Below, in pieces: positions 7,141 through 15,038 of a stretch of 45,199 nucleotides of DNA (positions are counted from its first letter, which is position 1; every line of letters starts with the position of its first letter). Origin of the DNA: Actinophytocola sp. (GTDB lineage: Bacteria; Actinomycetota; Actinomycetes; Mycobacteriales; Pseudonocardiaceae); contig NZ_WHTD01000055.1 in the NCBI RefSeq assembly GCF_009379765.1, positions 1 to 45,199 on the forward strand, read 5' to 3'. Under the pieces are notes generated by a model. That model did no database searches. It saw only the letters and a list, made by a program, of their open reading frames with translations, and had not been told where the DNA came from. Both the position numbers and the translations under genes were made by a program.

Positions 7141-7794
7141 CTATCGGTGGTCGAGGAGCAGGCGGGTCCAGGCGTCCACGAGCCATGCGCCGTACCGCTG
7201 GGCGGTCCAGCCCCGGTCGTGCACGAGAAGGGTGTAGTACTCGGCCGCGTTCATGCTCCAGATGATGTCCGCCACCTCACCGTCGGACAGGTCCTCGCGC
7301 AGCTCGCCGGTCGCCCGCAGGTCCGCGGCGAACATCCGCATGTTGGCCGCGCGGCGCTCGGCGATCTCGGTCCACAGCGCGGCGCAGTCGGCGTCGGTGA
7401 CCGCCGCGTCCCGCAGGGCCAGGAAGATCGGCGCGAGCCGCGGCTGCAGCTCGACCATCCCGTCGGCGTACGCGGACAGCTTCTCCGCCGCGGTCGGCGC
7501 CGCCCGCGCCCGCCGCACGTAGTCGCGGCGCAACGCGGGCACCGGCTCGTCCTCGCCGGAGAGCGCGACCTCGACGAGCTCGCGCAGCAACGCGGGCTTG
7601 CGGCCGATCGTGGCGTACACGGTGTCCACCGCGACCCCGGCCGCGCGGGCGATGTCGGCGACCGTCGTCGCGGCGTACCCCTTGCCGACGAGCTGCTCGC
7701 GTGCCGCGACCAGCACGGCGCGCCGGGTCTCGGCGGCCTGCCGGGCACGCCGCGGCGAGTGGTAACGCCGCGACCCCTTGACCGAGTCCGACAT
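7141..7794 (-). CDS. TetR-family transcriptional regulator
   Basis: This 217-residue repressor has a TetR helix-turn-helix at about residues 20-70 (ETRRAVLVAAREQLVGKGYA, then TVADIARAAGVAVDTVYATI). A variable helical ligand-binding domain follows. The ATG at 7794 has AGGAAGG upstream; an ATG at 7818 is also in frame but lies inside the likely operator. The gene is divergent from a small dimeric-barrel protein, with a palindrome between them, so it probably represses that gene and itself. The ligand is unknown. Confidence 0.88.
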   Translation of the reverse strand: MSDSVKGSRRYHSPRRARQAAETRRAVLVAAREQLVGKGYAATTVADIARAAGVAVDTVYATIGRKPALLRELVEVALSGEDEPVPALRRDYVRRARAAPTAAEKLSAYADGMVELQPRLAPIFLALRDAAVTDADCAALWTEIAERRAANMRMFAADLRATGELREDLSDGEVADIIWSMNAAEYYTLLVHDRGWTAQRYGAWLVDAWTRLLLDHR

Positions 7795-7808
7795 CCAACC
7801 TAGCCTTC

Positions 7809-7827
7809 CTGTATTCATCCGATACAG
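7809..7827. promoter_or_regulatory. Putative TetR operator
   Basis: CTGTAT and ATACAG form perfect 6-bp arms around a 7-bp spacer between the divergent tetR and 7859 genes. The site is close to both start regions, which fits joint repression by the adjacent TetR protein. Confidence 0.55.
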
Positions 7828-7858
7828 ATTCGGACTAATACTACCCAGGAGGGTCGCC

Positions 7859-8170
7859 GTGGTCTACGCCTACACCCAGGACGTTCCGATCAAGGAAGAC
7901 GTCTACCGCCGGATCGTCGAACGGCTCGGCACCGAACCGCTCCACGGCTCGCTGTTGCACCTGTGCGTGCGCAGACCCGACGGCGGCCTGCGCTACATCG
8001 ACGTGTGGGAGTCCGAAGAGGACTGTGCGCGCGCGTTCGAGGAGCGGGTCCATCCCGCCGTGCACGGCGTGTTCCGCGAGATCGGCTTCGACCCCGGCGC
8101 GGAGCCCGGCGTCGACCACCTCGAGGTACTCGACGCGACGGGCTCGCTGCTCAGCCGGGCGACTACTTGA
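7859..8170 (+). CDS. Small dimeric alpha/beta-barrel-like protein, unknown function
   Basis: This 103-residue cytoplasmic protein starts at GTG 7859, four bases after AGGAGGGT. Its pattern includes VVYAYTQDVPI at the N-terminus, then LLHLCVRRPDGGLRYIDVWESEEDCARAFEER. This resembles ferredoxin-like dimeric barrels of the antibiotic-biosynthesis-monooxygenase/Dabb type, in which a strand with a VWES or similar motif precedes a helix. No catalytic residue can be assigned. The 3' end overlaps that of the convergent sugar-binding-protein gene by 8 nt. Control by the divergent TetR gene is likely. Confidence 0.75.
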   Translation: MVYAYTQDVPIKEDVYRRIVERLGTEPLHGSLLHLCVRRPDGGLRYIDVWESEEDCARAFEERVHPAVHGVFREIGFDPGAEPGVDHLEVLDATGSLLSRATT

Positions 8171-9455
8171 TCAAGGCCTGCACGCCTTGCCTGGCCGTGC
8201 GCATGGCGTCGGCCGGGCTCGCGCTGCCGATCAGCACCGCCTGCACCTGCTCGGCCACCACCGTCTCCATCTGGGCGTACTCCGGGAACTTCCAGAACGG
8301 GCTCGGGCTCGCCGTCGCCGTCACGCGTTCGCCGAACGCCTTCGTGTAGGGATCGCTCGCCACCGCGGCCGAGGCGAGGCCGCGCTCGGTGGTCGGGGGC
8401 AGCGCCAGCTTCTCGAAGAACGCCGACGTCGCCTCGTCGTCGGAGGTCATCCACTGCGCGAAGCTGGTCGCGGTGTTGGCCGCCTCGCCCTCGATCACCA
8501 CGATCACGTGGCCCCACAGCAACGCCTGCGGGGTGTCGCCCGACGAGACGATCGGGCGGGCGATCGGGTCCAGCTTGTCGGCCAGCTCCTTGTCCGGGGA
8601 GTCGGCCACCACGGCGCCCTTGCCGACGATCGCGTCGTCGTAGATGGCCGCGCGGCCCTGGCTGAACAACGCGCGGGCGTCGAACCGGTCCACGTCGGGT
8701 GCGATCAGCTTCTGGTCGTACAGCTTCTTGTACCACGTCACCGCGTCGACCGAGGCCTCGTCGCCGATCGTCACCTCGTCGCCGTCGAGCAGGGTGCAGC
8801 CGAACGTCTGCATCCACACCATGATGTCCTTGAGCTGCGCCACCTTCGTCGACGCCGCGTAGGGCACCACGCCGTTGCCCAGGCCCTTCAGCTCGACCAG
8901 CGCCGCCTCGAAGTCCTCGATGGACCGTGGCTGCGCGCCGATCCCCGCCCGGTCCATGAGGTCCTTGTTGGACACCAACCCGATCGCGCCCGTCGTCCAC
9001 GGCAGACCGAACTGCTTTCCCTCGTACTGGCCCGAGGTGAGCGCGGTCTGCGTGTAGCCGCGGCCGGCCGCGGCCGGGCCGAGGTCACGCAGCTTGCCCA
9101 GCGACGCCAGCGCGCCGAGCCACGCGATGTCCAGCTGGGCGGCGCCGACCAGCTCGCCGCCGCGCACCTGCAGGGTCAGCTGGTTGAGATACTCGTTGTA
9201 GGGGTAGGAGATCCCGTCGATCGTCAGCCCGTCCCGCGCCGACACCGTGTCCAGCAGTCCCTGCACGACCGGTTTGCCGGCCTCCTCGTTGAGCGTCCAC
9301 GACGCGAACGAGAACGACTTCTCGTTGGCCTTCGGGTCGTCGGCGGCCAACGGCGCGGTCGCCTCGGGCGTCGGCGCGCATGCGGCGAGACCCGCGGCAC
9401 CCAGGCCCGCGGCACCCATCAGCTGGAGCATCCGGCGGCGGCTGTAGGTAGTCAT
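8163..9455 (-). CDS. Extracellular sugar-binding lipoprotein of a CUT1 ABC importer
   Basis: This 430-residue lipoprotein captures a sugar or oligosaccharide outside the membrane for the two permeases encoded upstream. The N-terminus has a basic region (SRRRM), a hydrophobic stretch and the lipobox LAAC with the acylated cysteine at residue 26. The mature part has the two-lobed fold of family 1 solute-binding proteins. Examples are the FGLPWTTGAIGLVSNKDLMD hinge segment and the SFAQWMTSDDEA region. It is the last gene of the operon iclR-permease-permease-binding protein. A GGAGG site sits five bases before the ATG. No ATPase gene is nearby. Confidence 0.9.
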   Translation of the reverse strand: MTTYSRRRMLQLMGAAGLGAAGLAACAPTPEATAPLAADDPKANEKSFSFASWTLNEEAGKPVVQGLLDTVSARDGLTIDGISYPYNEYLNQLTLQVRGGELVGAAQLDIAWLGALASLGKLRDLGPAAAGRGYTQTALTSGQYEGKQFGLPWTTGAIGLVSNKDLMDRAGIGAQPRSIEDFEAALVELKGLGNGVVPYAASTKVAQLKDIMVWMQTFGCTLLDGDEVTIGDEASVDAVTWYKKLYDQKLIAPDVDRFDARALFSQGRAAIYDDAIVGKGAVVADSPDKELADKLDPIARPIVSSGDTPQALLWGHVIVVIEGEAANTATSFAQWMTSDDEATSAFFEKLALPPTTERGLASAAVASDPYTKAFGERVTATASPSPFWKFPEYAQMETVVAEQVQAVLIGSASPADAMRTARQGVQALIK

Positions 9456-9470
9456 GGTGACCTCCGAGAG

Positions 9471-10373
9471 TTAGCCCTTGACGGCGCCGGCGGTGATGCC
9501 GCCGACAAGGAAGCGCTGCAGGGCGATGAACGCGATCACGACGGGCAGCGAGACGACCAGCGACGCGGCCATGAGCTCCGGCCACGCGGTCTGCGCCTCG
9601 CCGAGGTAGGTGTTGGTCAGGCCGGGCGGCAGCGTCTGCTTGTCCGGTCCGGCAAGGGTCAGCGCGAAGATGAAGTCGTTCCACCCGCGGACGAACGCGA
9701 ACAGCCCCGCCGCGACCAGACCCGGCCCGGACAGCGGCACGACCACGGCGTGGATGATCCGCAGCTGCGACGCGCCGTCGATGCGAGCCGCCTCGATCAG
9801 CGAGTCGGGGATCGTGTCGAAGAAGCCCTTCAGCATCCACACGCACAGCGGCAGGGTGAACGTCGTGAACGACAGCACCAGCGCGAGGTAGGTGTTGAGC
9901 AGCCCGTACGCGTCGAACAGCGCGTACAGCGTCACCAGGAGCAGCGCCTGCGGGAACATCTGCGAGGACAGCACCAGGTACATCAGCGAGCGCCGGCCGC
10001 GGTAGCGGAACTTCGAGAACGAGTAGGCCATGTAGGCCGACACGACCACCGACAGCACCGCGGTGGCGACCGACACGACCGCGCTGTTCACCAGGTACTC
10101 GAACAGCTGCGAGTTCCCCGCGATGGCCGCGAAGTGCTCGAACGTGACCGACGACGGGAACAGCGACGGCGGGTAGGCGAACGTCTTCTCGTTCGGGGTC
10201 AACGAGGTGACGAGCATCCAGTAGATCGGCAGCAGGCCGAACCCGCCGAACACGACGATCGTCGCCCACGCGGCGACCCGCACCCCCGGCCGTTCCCGGT
10301 CCAGCACCGACCGGCGCCGCGGGCGTGGCGGCTCGACCAGCACCGGGGCGGGAGCCGGCATCGTGGTGGTCAC
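9471..10373 (-). CDS. CUT1 sugar ABC importer permease (MalG-like)
   Basis: This 300-residue inner-membrane subunit has about six transmembrane segments. The coupling motif EAARIDGASQLRIIHAVVVP is near residue 195, where it would contact the ATPase. The start is a GTG at 10373 that overlaps the stop of the MalF-like gene as GTGA, so the pair is translationally coupled. The N-terminal 30 residues are Pro/Arg-rich and cytoplasmic. The binding protein gene follows 15 nt downstream. Confidence 0.9.
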   Translation of the reverse strand: MTTTMPAPAPVLVEPPRPRRRSVLDRERPGVRVAAWATIVVFGGFGLLPIYWMLVTSLTPNEKTFAYPPSLFPSSVTFEHFAAIAGNSQLFEYLVNSAVVSVATAVLSVVVSAYMAYSFSKFRYRGRRSLMYLVLSSQMFPQALLLVTLYALFDAYGLLNTYLALVLSFTTFTLPLCVWMLKGFFDTIPDSLIEAARIDGASQLRIIHAVVVPLSGPGLVAAGLFAFVRGWNDFIFALTLAGPDKQTLPPGLTNTYLGEAQTAWPELMAASLVVSLPVVIAFIALQRFLVGGITAGAVKG

Positions 10374-11278
10374 GACCTCTCCTCCCGGTCCACGACGCGG
10401 AGGTAGACCACGACGAGCACGAGAAGCAGCACCATCCACAGCAGACCGATGGCTCCCGCGCGACCGAGGTCGTGTCCTTTGTAGAACGTGTCGTAGACGG
10501 CGACCGCGAACGTCTCGGTGGTGCCGGCCGGGCCGCCGCCGGTCATCACGTAGATCGTGTCGAAGTGCTGGAAGTTCCAGATCAGCTCCAGCAGGAGGAC
10601 CAGCCCGATGATGCCGCGCAGGTGCGGCAGCGTGACCGAGCGGAACCGCCGGACCGTGCCGGCACCGTCCACCTGGGCCGCCTCGTGCAGCTCCGGCGGC
10701 ACCGTCTGCAGGCCGGCCAGCAGCATCACCATCATCCACGGGAAGCTGGCCCAGGTCTTCGCGATGATCACCGCGGCCATGGCGGTGCCCGGCCGGGACA
10801 GCCACGCCCGCGGCTCGTCGATGACGCCGAGCGCCTCCAGCAACCCGTTGGCCACGCCGTAGTTGGCGTTGAAGATCCACAGCCAGAGGAACGACGTCAC
10901 GACGGCCGGCACCAGCCACGGGAACAGCAGCGCGCCACGGAGAATCGCCCGACCCCGGATGCGTGTGTTCAGCGCGAGCGCGAGACCGAACCCGACGACG
11001 AACGGCACCAGCGTCGTGCCCGCGGTGAACACGAGCGTCTGGCGCAGCAGCGGCCAGAACTCCGCGTCGAGCACCGAGCGCAGGTTGTCGAACCCGACGA
11101 AGGTGCGGCCGGGTGCGACGAGGCTCTGCTCGAAGAACGCGGTGACCAGCGAGGAGACCAGCGGGTACAGCACGACCGCGGCGAGCAGTGCCAGCCCGGG
11201 CAGCACCAGCACAATGGCGAACAAGCCGCCCGACAGCGGGTGCCCGCGGTGGGTGGCGGTGGTCGGCGCGGTGGTCAC
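10370..11278 (-). CDS. CUT1 sugar ABC importer permease (MalF-like)
   Basis: This 302-residue inner-membrane subunit pairs with the MalG-like protein. It shows about six transmembrane segments and the EAA loop EAAQVDGAGTVRRFRSVTLP near residue 200. The GTG start at 11278 overlaps the iclR stop (GTGA), tying importer synthesis directly to its regulator. The substrate is not predictable; the divergent sugar-acid genes suggest a sugar, uronide or aldonate-yielding oligosaccharide. Confidence 0.9.
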   Translation of the reverse strand: MTTAPTTATHRGHPLSGGLFAIVLVLPGLALLAAVVLYPLVSSLVTAFFEQSLVAPGRTFVGFDNLRSVLDAEFWPLLRQTLVFTAGTTLVPFVVGFGLALALNTRIRGRAILRGALLFPWLVPAVVTSFLWLWIFNANYGVANGLLEALGVIDEPRAWLSRPGTAMAAVIIAKTWASFPWMMVMLLAGLQTVPPELHEAAQVDGAGTVRRFRSVTLPHLRGIIGLVLLLELIWNFQHFDTIYVMTGGGPAGTTETFAVAVYDTFYKGHDLGRAGAIGLLWMVLLLVLVVVYLRVVDREERS

Positions 11279-12069
11279 CGCCGGCCCCCCGAATGCACGG
11301 GACCGAGGTAGCCGAGGCCTACGCTGATCGAGTCGGCCGCCTCGATCACCCGACCGGCCAGCTCCTCCTCGCGGCGGTCGAGGTCCATCGCGGACAGGGG
11401 GCCCGAGATCGAGATGCCGGCGACCACACTGCCGGTCCGGTCGAGGATCGGCGCGGCGATGCACGCCCGGCCCAGCGCGAGCTCCTCGACCTCGGTGGCG
11501 TAGCCCTGGGTGCGCACCTTCTCGAGGACGCGGTCGAGCTCGTCGTGGCCCGCCGTGGTCGACGGGGTGAACCGGCGCGGCTCCGGGCCGAGCAGCTCGC
11601 GGCGGTCGTCGGCGGCCACACCGAGCAGCAGGCACTTGCCGATCCCGGTGGCGTGCAAGGGGTTGCGCTGTCCCATGAGGACGAACGACTTCGGCGCGAG
11701 CCGGCCCTCGAAGTTGCACAGGTAGAACATGCTGTCCTCGCGGCGGACGGCCACGTTGGCGCCGAGGCCGAGCGAGCACGCCAGGTCCTGGGCCCGCTGC
11801 CGGGCCTCGCGGTGCACCGGGTGCTGGTTGATCGCGACACCGGCGAGCGTGATCAGCGCCGGGCCGAGCCGGTAGAGGCTGCTCACCGGGTCCCGCTCGA
11901 CGAACTCGATCTGCTCGAGGGTGGCCAGCAGGCGCGACGCGGTGGACTGGCCGAGCCCGGAGTGCTTGGCGACATCGGACACCCGCAGCTCGGCGCGCCC
12001 GTCCAGGAACGCGCCGAGCACCGTGGCGGCGCGCTCCACGCTCTGGTTCGTGCCTGCTTCGGCGGCCAC
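11275..12069 (-). CDS. IclR-family regulator of the sugar importer and sugar-acid genes
   Basis: This 264-residue regulator has an N-terminal winged helix (residues about 8-70, with LGQSTASRLLATLEQIEFVERD as recognition region). The C-terminal IclR effector domain includes NPLHATGIGKCLLLG and EVEELALGRACIAAPI. It starts with GTG after GAGGAG. It is the first gene of the importer operon and lies divergent from the dehydratase/aldolase/SDR genes, with inverted repeats between, so it probably controls both directions in response to a pathway intermediate. It is a close paralogue of the IclR protein at 27275-28072. Confidence 0.9.
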   Translation of the reverse strand: MAAEAGTNQSVERAATVLGAFLDGRAELRVSDVAKHSGLGQSTASRLLATLEQIEFVERDPVSSLYRLGPALITLAGVAINQHPVHREARQRAQDLACSLGLGANVAVRREDSMFYLCNFEGRLAPKSFVLMGQRNPLHATGIGKCLLLGVAADDRRELLGPEPRRFTPSTTAGHDELDRVLEKVRTQGYATEVEELALGRACIAAPILDRTGSVVAGISISGPLSAMDLDRREEELAGRVIEAADSISVGLGYLGPVHSGGRR

Positions 12070-12107
12070 ACCGGCTCCTCATCGACGCTGATCGGTTGAA
12101 TGCACCC

Positions 12108-12160
12108 GCAACATGTGCGACTCTTGCGCACATGCTGGATGGCGTCAAGCGCATGTTGGA
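12108..12160. promoter_or_regulatory. Putative IclR operator cluster
   Basis: CATGTGCG (12112-12119) and CGCACATG (12127-12134) form a perfect inverted repeat with a 7-bp spacer. A third related half-site, GCGCATGTTGG, lies at 12149-12159 in inverted orientation to GCAACATGTGCG at 12108-12119. The cluster fills the 97-bp divergent gap between iclR and the dehydratase gene. Confidence 0.6.
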
Positions 12161-12166
12161 TACGAA

Positions 12167-13321
12167 ATGAAGATAGTGGATGTCGATACCTACATCCTGA
12201 AACTGCGCGCCGACAGTGCCTACCTGGGCGCCCTCGCCGACGGGTCCGCGCCGAGCACGGGCTACGCCGTGCGGCCGCCGTGGCGCAGCATCTACTCCGA
12301 CCGCTACGAGACGCTGCTGGTCCGGGTCACCGCCGAGGACGGCACCGCGGGCTGGGGCGAGGCACTGGCCCCCGTCGCGCCCGAGGTGCCGGCCGCGATC
12401 GTGAACCTGTTACTCGCGCCGGTGCTGCCCGGGATGGACGCCACCGCGCCGCGGCCGGCCTGGTCCCGGCTGCGCGACCTCATGCGCGAGCGCGGCCACC
12501 TGGTCGGCCACCAGGCCGACGCGCTCGCCGCGGTCGACATCGCGTTGTGGGACCTGGCCGGGCGGATCGCCGGCCTGCGGGTCGTGGATCTCCTGGGCGG
12601 CGCGTTCCGCGAGGATGTGCCGGTCTACGTCTCCGGCCTGCCGAAGCCGACCGACGCGGAGCGTGCGTCGCTGGCCGCGGAGTGGGCCGGGCGCGGCGCG
12701 CGCCGGGTGAAGCTGCACCTCGGCCACGGCGTCGCCGCCGACCTGGCCACTGTGGACGCGGTACGCGCGGCCGCGCCGGACCTGCGGATCGCGGTCGACG
12801 CGCACTGGGCCTACGCGGTGACCGACGCCCTCCGGCTCGCCGACGGGCTCGCGGCGCGGGACGCCTGGTTCCTCGAGGCGCCACTCCCACCCGAGGACGT
12901 GGCCGGCCACGCCGAGCTGGTCGCGCGCTCCACGATCCCGATCGCGGTCGGCGAGGCGCTGCGCAACCGGTACGAGCTCGACGGCTGGCTCGCCGCCCGC
13001 GCGCTGCGCATCGCCCAGCCCGACGTCGCCCGCACCGGCATCACCGAGGCGATGGCGATCGCCGAGCTGTGCCAGGCCAAGCACGTGCCGGTCGCGCCGC
13101 ACCACTCGGTCGGCCTCGGCGTCGCGCTGGCCGCCGGGCTGCACGTGTCGGCCGCCGTCGAGGACCTGGTGGCGTTCGAGTACCAGCCGACCTCGGCGGC
13201 GGTCGGCGCCCGGATCCTTCGGGCCCCGCTGATGCTCGGCGCGCACACCATGCCGCTACCCACCGGCCCCGGCCTGGGCATCGAGGTCGACATCGACAAG
13301 GTCATCGAGCTTGCGCAGTAA
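12167..13321 (+). CDS. Enolase-superfamily sugar-acid dehydratase or cycloisomerase (mandelate racemase/MLE type)
   Basis: This 384-residue cytoplasmic enzyme would abstract a proton next to a carboxylate, most likely dehydrating a sugar acid to a 2-keto-3-deoxy acid. Visible metal ligands are D211 (AVDAHW), E237 (FLEAPLPPED) and E263 (VGEAL). The catalytic His is H312 or H313 (APHHS), paired with D286 (AQPDV). The second strand carries K182-L-H184 instead of the common KxK pair, a variant seen only in some subgroups. The ATG at 12167 has GGA seven bases upstream. It heads an operon with a DapA-fold aldolase and an SDR, which supports a sugar-acid role. The exact substrate is unknown. Confidence 0.88.
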   Translation: MKIVDVDTYILKLRADSAYLGALADGSAPSTGYAVRPPWRSIYSDRYETLLVRVTAEDGTAGWGEALAPVAPEVPAAIVNLLLAPVLPGMDATAPRPAWSRLRDLMRERGHLVGHQADALAAVDIALWDLAGRIAGLRVVDLLGGAFREDVPVYVSGLPKPTDAERASLAAEWAGRGARRVKLHLGHGVAADLATVDAVRAAAPDLRIAVDAHWAYAVTDALRLADGLAARDAWFLEAPLPPEDVAGHAELVARSTIPIAVGEALRNRYELDGWLAARALRIAQPDVARTGITEAMAIAELCQAKHVPVAPHHSVGLGVALAAGLHVSAAVEDLVAFEYQPTSAAVGARILRAPLMLGAHTMPLPTGPGLGIEVDIDKVIELAQ

Positions 13322-13334
13322 GGAGTCCCAGCCA

Positions 13335-14228
13335 GTGCCGCACACCGTGCACGGTCTCGTTCCCATCCTCGCCACCCCGTTCCAGCCCGACGGCACGCTC
13401 GACCTGCCGAGCCTGCGCAGGCTCACCGAGTTCCAGCTCGTGTCCGGTGTGGATGGTGTGGCGGTGTTCGGCATGGCGAGTGAGAACTTCGCGCTCACCG
13501 CGGCCGAGCGGGCGGTGATCCTCCGCGAGGTCACCGGGGTCGTCGCCGGGGCGGTGCCGGTCGTCGCCGGGGTCGGCGCGACGGGCACGGTCCCCGCGAT
13601 CGAGCAGGTGGTCGCGGCCGAGGCGGGCGGGGCGAGCGCGTTGATGGTGCTGCCGCCGTATCTCGTCAAGCCGGGGCCCGCGCAGCTCGTCGACTTCTAC
13701 GCCGACGTCGCCGCCGCCGCCGGCATCGAGGTGATGGCACAGGACGCCCCCGGCGCGACCGGCGTCCAACTGCCCGTGCCGGTGGTCGTCGAGCTGTCGA
13801 AGCTCCCCCGGGTCACCTCGGTGAAGGTCGAGGCACCGCCGACCGCACCCAAGGTCGCGGCCGTGGTCGACGCGGTCGCCGACCCGGAGTTCGCCGTGCT
13901 GGGCGGGCAGAACGCGCAGTTCTGCCTGGCCGAGTACGCGGGCGGCGGGGTGGGCACGATGCCCGCGTGCGAGTTCCCCGACCTGCTCGCCCCGGTACTC
14001 GCCGACTGGACCGCCGGTCGCACCGACGACGCCCGCGCGGCGTTCCGCGGGCTGCTGCCGCTGGTCCTCTGTGGACTCCAGCAGGGCGTCGCGTGGGCGA
14101 TCCACAAGGAGGTGCTCGTGCGTCGCGGGATCATCGACCACGCCACCGTCCGCGCCCCCGCCGCCGTCCCGACCGCGGCCACGCTAGCCGAGCTCGACGC
14201 CGTGCTCGCCGACCTCGGGCTCGGCTGA
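13335..14228 (+). CDS. Dihydrodipicolinate synthase-fold aldolase, probably for a keto-deoxy sugar acid
   Basis: This 297-residue (beta/alpha)8 enzyme of the DapA/NAL family would cleave or dehydrate a 2-keto-3-deoxy acid through a Schiff base on K164 (VTSVKVEAPP). The family substrate loop appears as FGMASENFALT. In DapA the segment before the lysine reads like YNVPxRTG. Here it is QDAPGATG, so both the catalytic tyrosine and the carboxylate-binding arginine are absent. Lysine biosynthesis is therefore unlikely. The GTG at 13335 follows AAGGAG by nine bases. It sits between the dehydratase and the SDR, with a TGATG overlap into the latter. Confidence 0.87.
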   Translation: MPHTVHGLVPILATPFQPDGTLDLPSLRRLTEFQLVSGVDGVAVFGMASENFALTAAERAVILREVTGVVAGAVPVVAGVGATGTVPAIEQVVAAEAGGASALMVLPPYLVKPGPAQLVDFYADVAAAAGIEVMAQDAPGATGVQLPVPVVVELSKLPRVTSVKVEAPPTAPKVAAVVDAVADPEFAVLGGQNAQFCLAEYAGGGVGTMPACEFPDLLAPVLADWTAGRTDDARAAFRGLLPLVLCGLQQGVAWAIHKEVLVRRGIIDHATVRAPAAVPTAATLAELDAVLADLGLG

Positions 14229-14938
14229 TGCGGGGCGTGCTCGTGGTCGGCGCAAGCTCCGACATCGGGGTCGCGATCGGTCGGGCGTTCACCGTCGCGG
14301 GCGACCGGGTGGTCGGCGTGTCCCTCGAGCGGCACCGGGATCCGGCCTTCGTCGAGACGTTCGCCGCCGACTGCGCCGACCCGGCCGCCGCGACCACCGC
14401 GGTCGAGTCCGCGCACAACCTGCTCGGCCGGTTGGACGTCGTGGTGCTCGCCGCGGCCGCCCAGCCGGTCGCCGCGGCCGTCGACACCACCGACGAGCAG
14501 TGGCGGCTCGCCATCGGCTCCACAGTGGACTCGGCGTTCTACGTGTCCCGCGCGGCGCTGCGCCGGTTGCCGACCGGCGGCGCGATCGTGGCGGTGTCGT
14601 CGGTGAACGCCACGCTCGCCGCGCCCGGCCTGCCCGGCTACGCGGCCGCCAAGTCCGGAGTGGAGGGTCTGGTGCGCCAGCTCGCGCTCGAGTACGGGCC
14701 GGCGGGCGTACGGGTGAACGCGGTGGCACCCGGGATGATCGGCAACGCGGACCTGCCGGGGGTGGCCGAGGGCTACCCGCTCGGTCGGGTGGGCCGGCCG
14801 GACGAGGTCGCCGCGGCGGTGGTGTTCCTCGCCGGCGCCACGTTCGTCACCGGTGCCGTGCTCCCGGTCGACGGCGGGCTGTCGATCTCCTCGCCGGCCG
14901 CGTGGTTGCGCCCGGACCTGCGCGCCCGCTGGCTGTAG
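14228..14938 (+). CDS. Short-chain dehydrogenase/reductase
   Basis: This 236-residue NAD(P)-dependent oxidoreductase has the Rossmann glycine motif GASSDIG (residues about 8-14). The NNAG position reads AAAA. The catalytic Ser and Tyr-x-x-x-Lys are in SSVNATLAAPGLPGYAAAK, followed by PG near 173. The start overlaps the aldolase stop (TGATG). In this operon it probably oxidises a sugar to its lactone or processes the aldehyde released by the aldolase. The direction is inference. Confidence 0.9.
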   Translation: MRGVLVVGASSDIGVAIGRAFTVAGDRVVGVSLERHRDPAFVETFAADCADPAAATTAVESAHNLLGRLDVVVLAAAAQPVAAAVDTTDEQWRLAIGSTVDSAFYVSRAALRRLPTGGAIVAVSSVNATLAAPGLPGYAAAKSGVEGLVRQLALEYGPAGVRVNAVAPGMIGNADLPGVAEGYPLGRVGRPDEVAAAVVFLAGATFVTGAVLPVDGGLSISSPAAWLRPDLRARWL

Positions 14939-14943
14939 CGAAC

Positions 14944-15004
14944 GTTGGACTCGCGGGTCCTGGGTGTTGGACTCGCGGGTCCTGAGCGTTGGACTCGCGG
15001 GTTT
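14944..15004 (+). repeat. Three tandem copies of a 22-bp GTTGGACTCGCGGGT repeat
   Basis: Units start at 14944, 14966 and 14988. The first two share GTTGGACTCGCGGGTCCTG, and the third diverges after GTTGGACTCGCGGGT. The array fills the gap between the SDR and deoR genes. The same core appears as an inverted pair at 7089-7140, so this is a dispersed repeat family. There are no spacers and no CRISPR features. Confidence 0.75.
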
Positions 15005-15038
15005 GTTGGGCTGGTGTTTGACGGTGGGGGTTACTGTC

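Noticed and set aside
13335..14228. Lysine biosynthesis dapA.
   Set aside because: The catalytic Tyr and the Arg of the DapA motif are missing, and the neighbours belong to sugar-acid metabolism.
14944..15004. Short direct repeats considered as a CRISPR array.
   Set aside because: Units are contiguous 22-mers with no spacers, only three copies exist and no cas gene is near.
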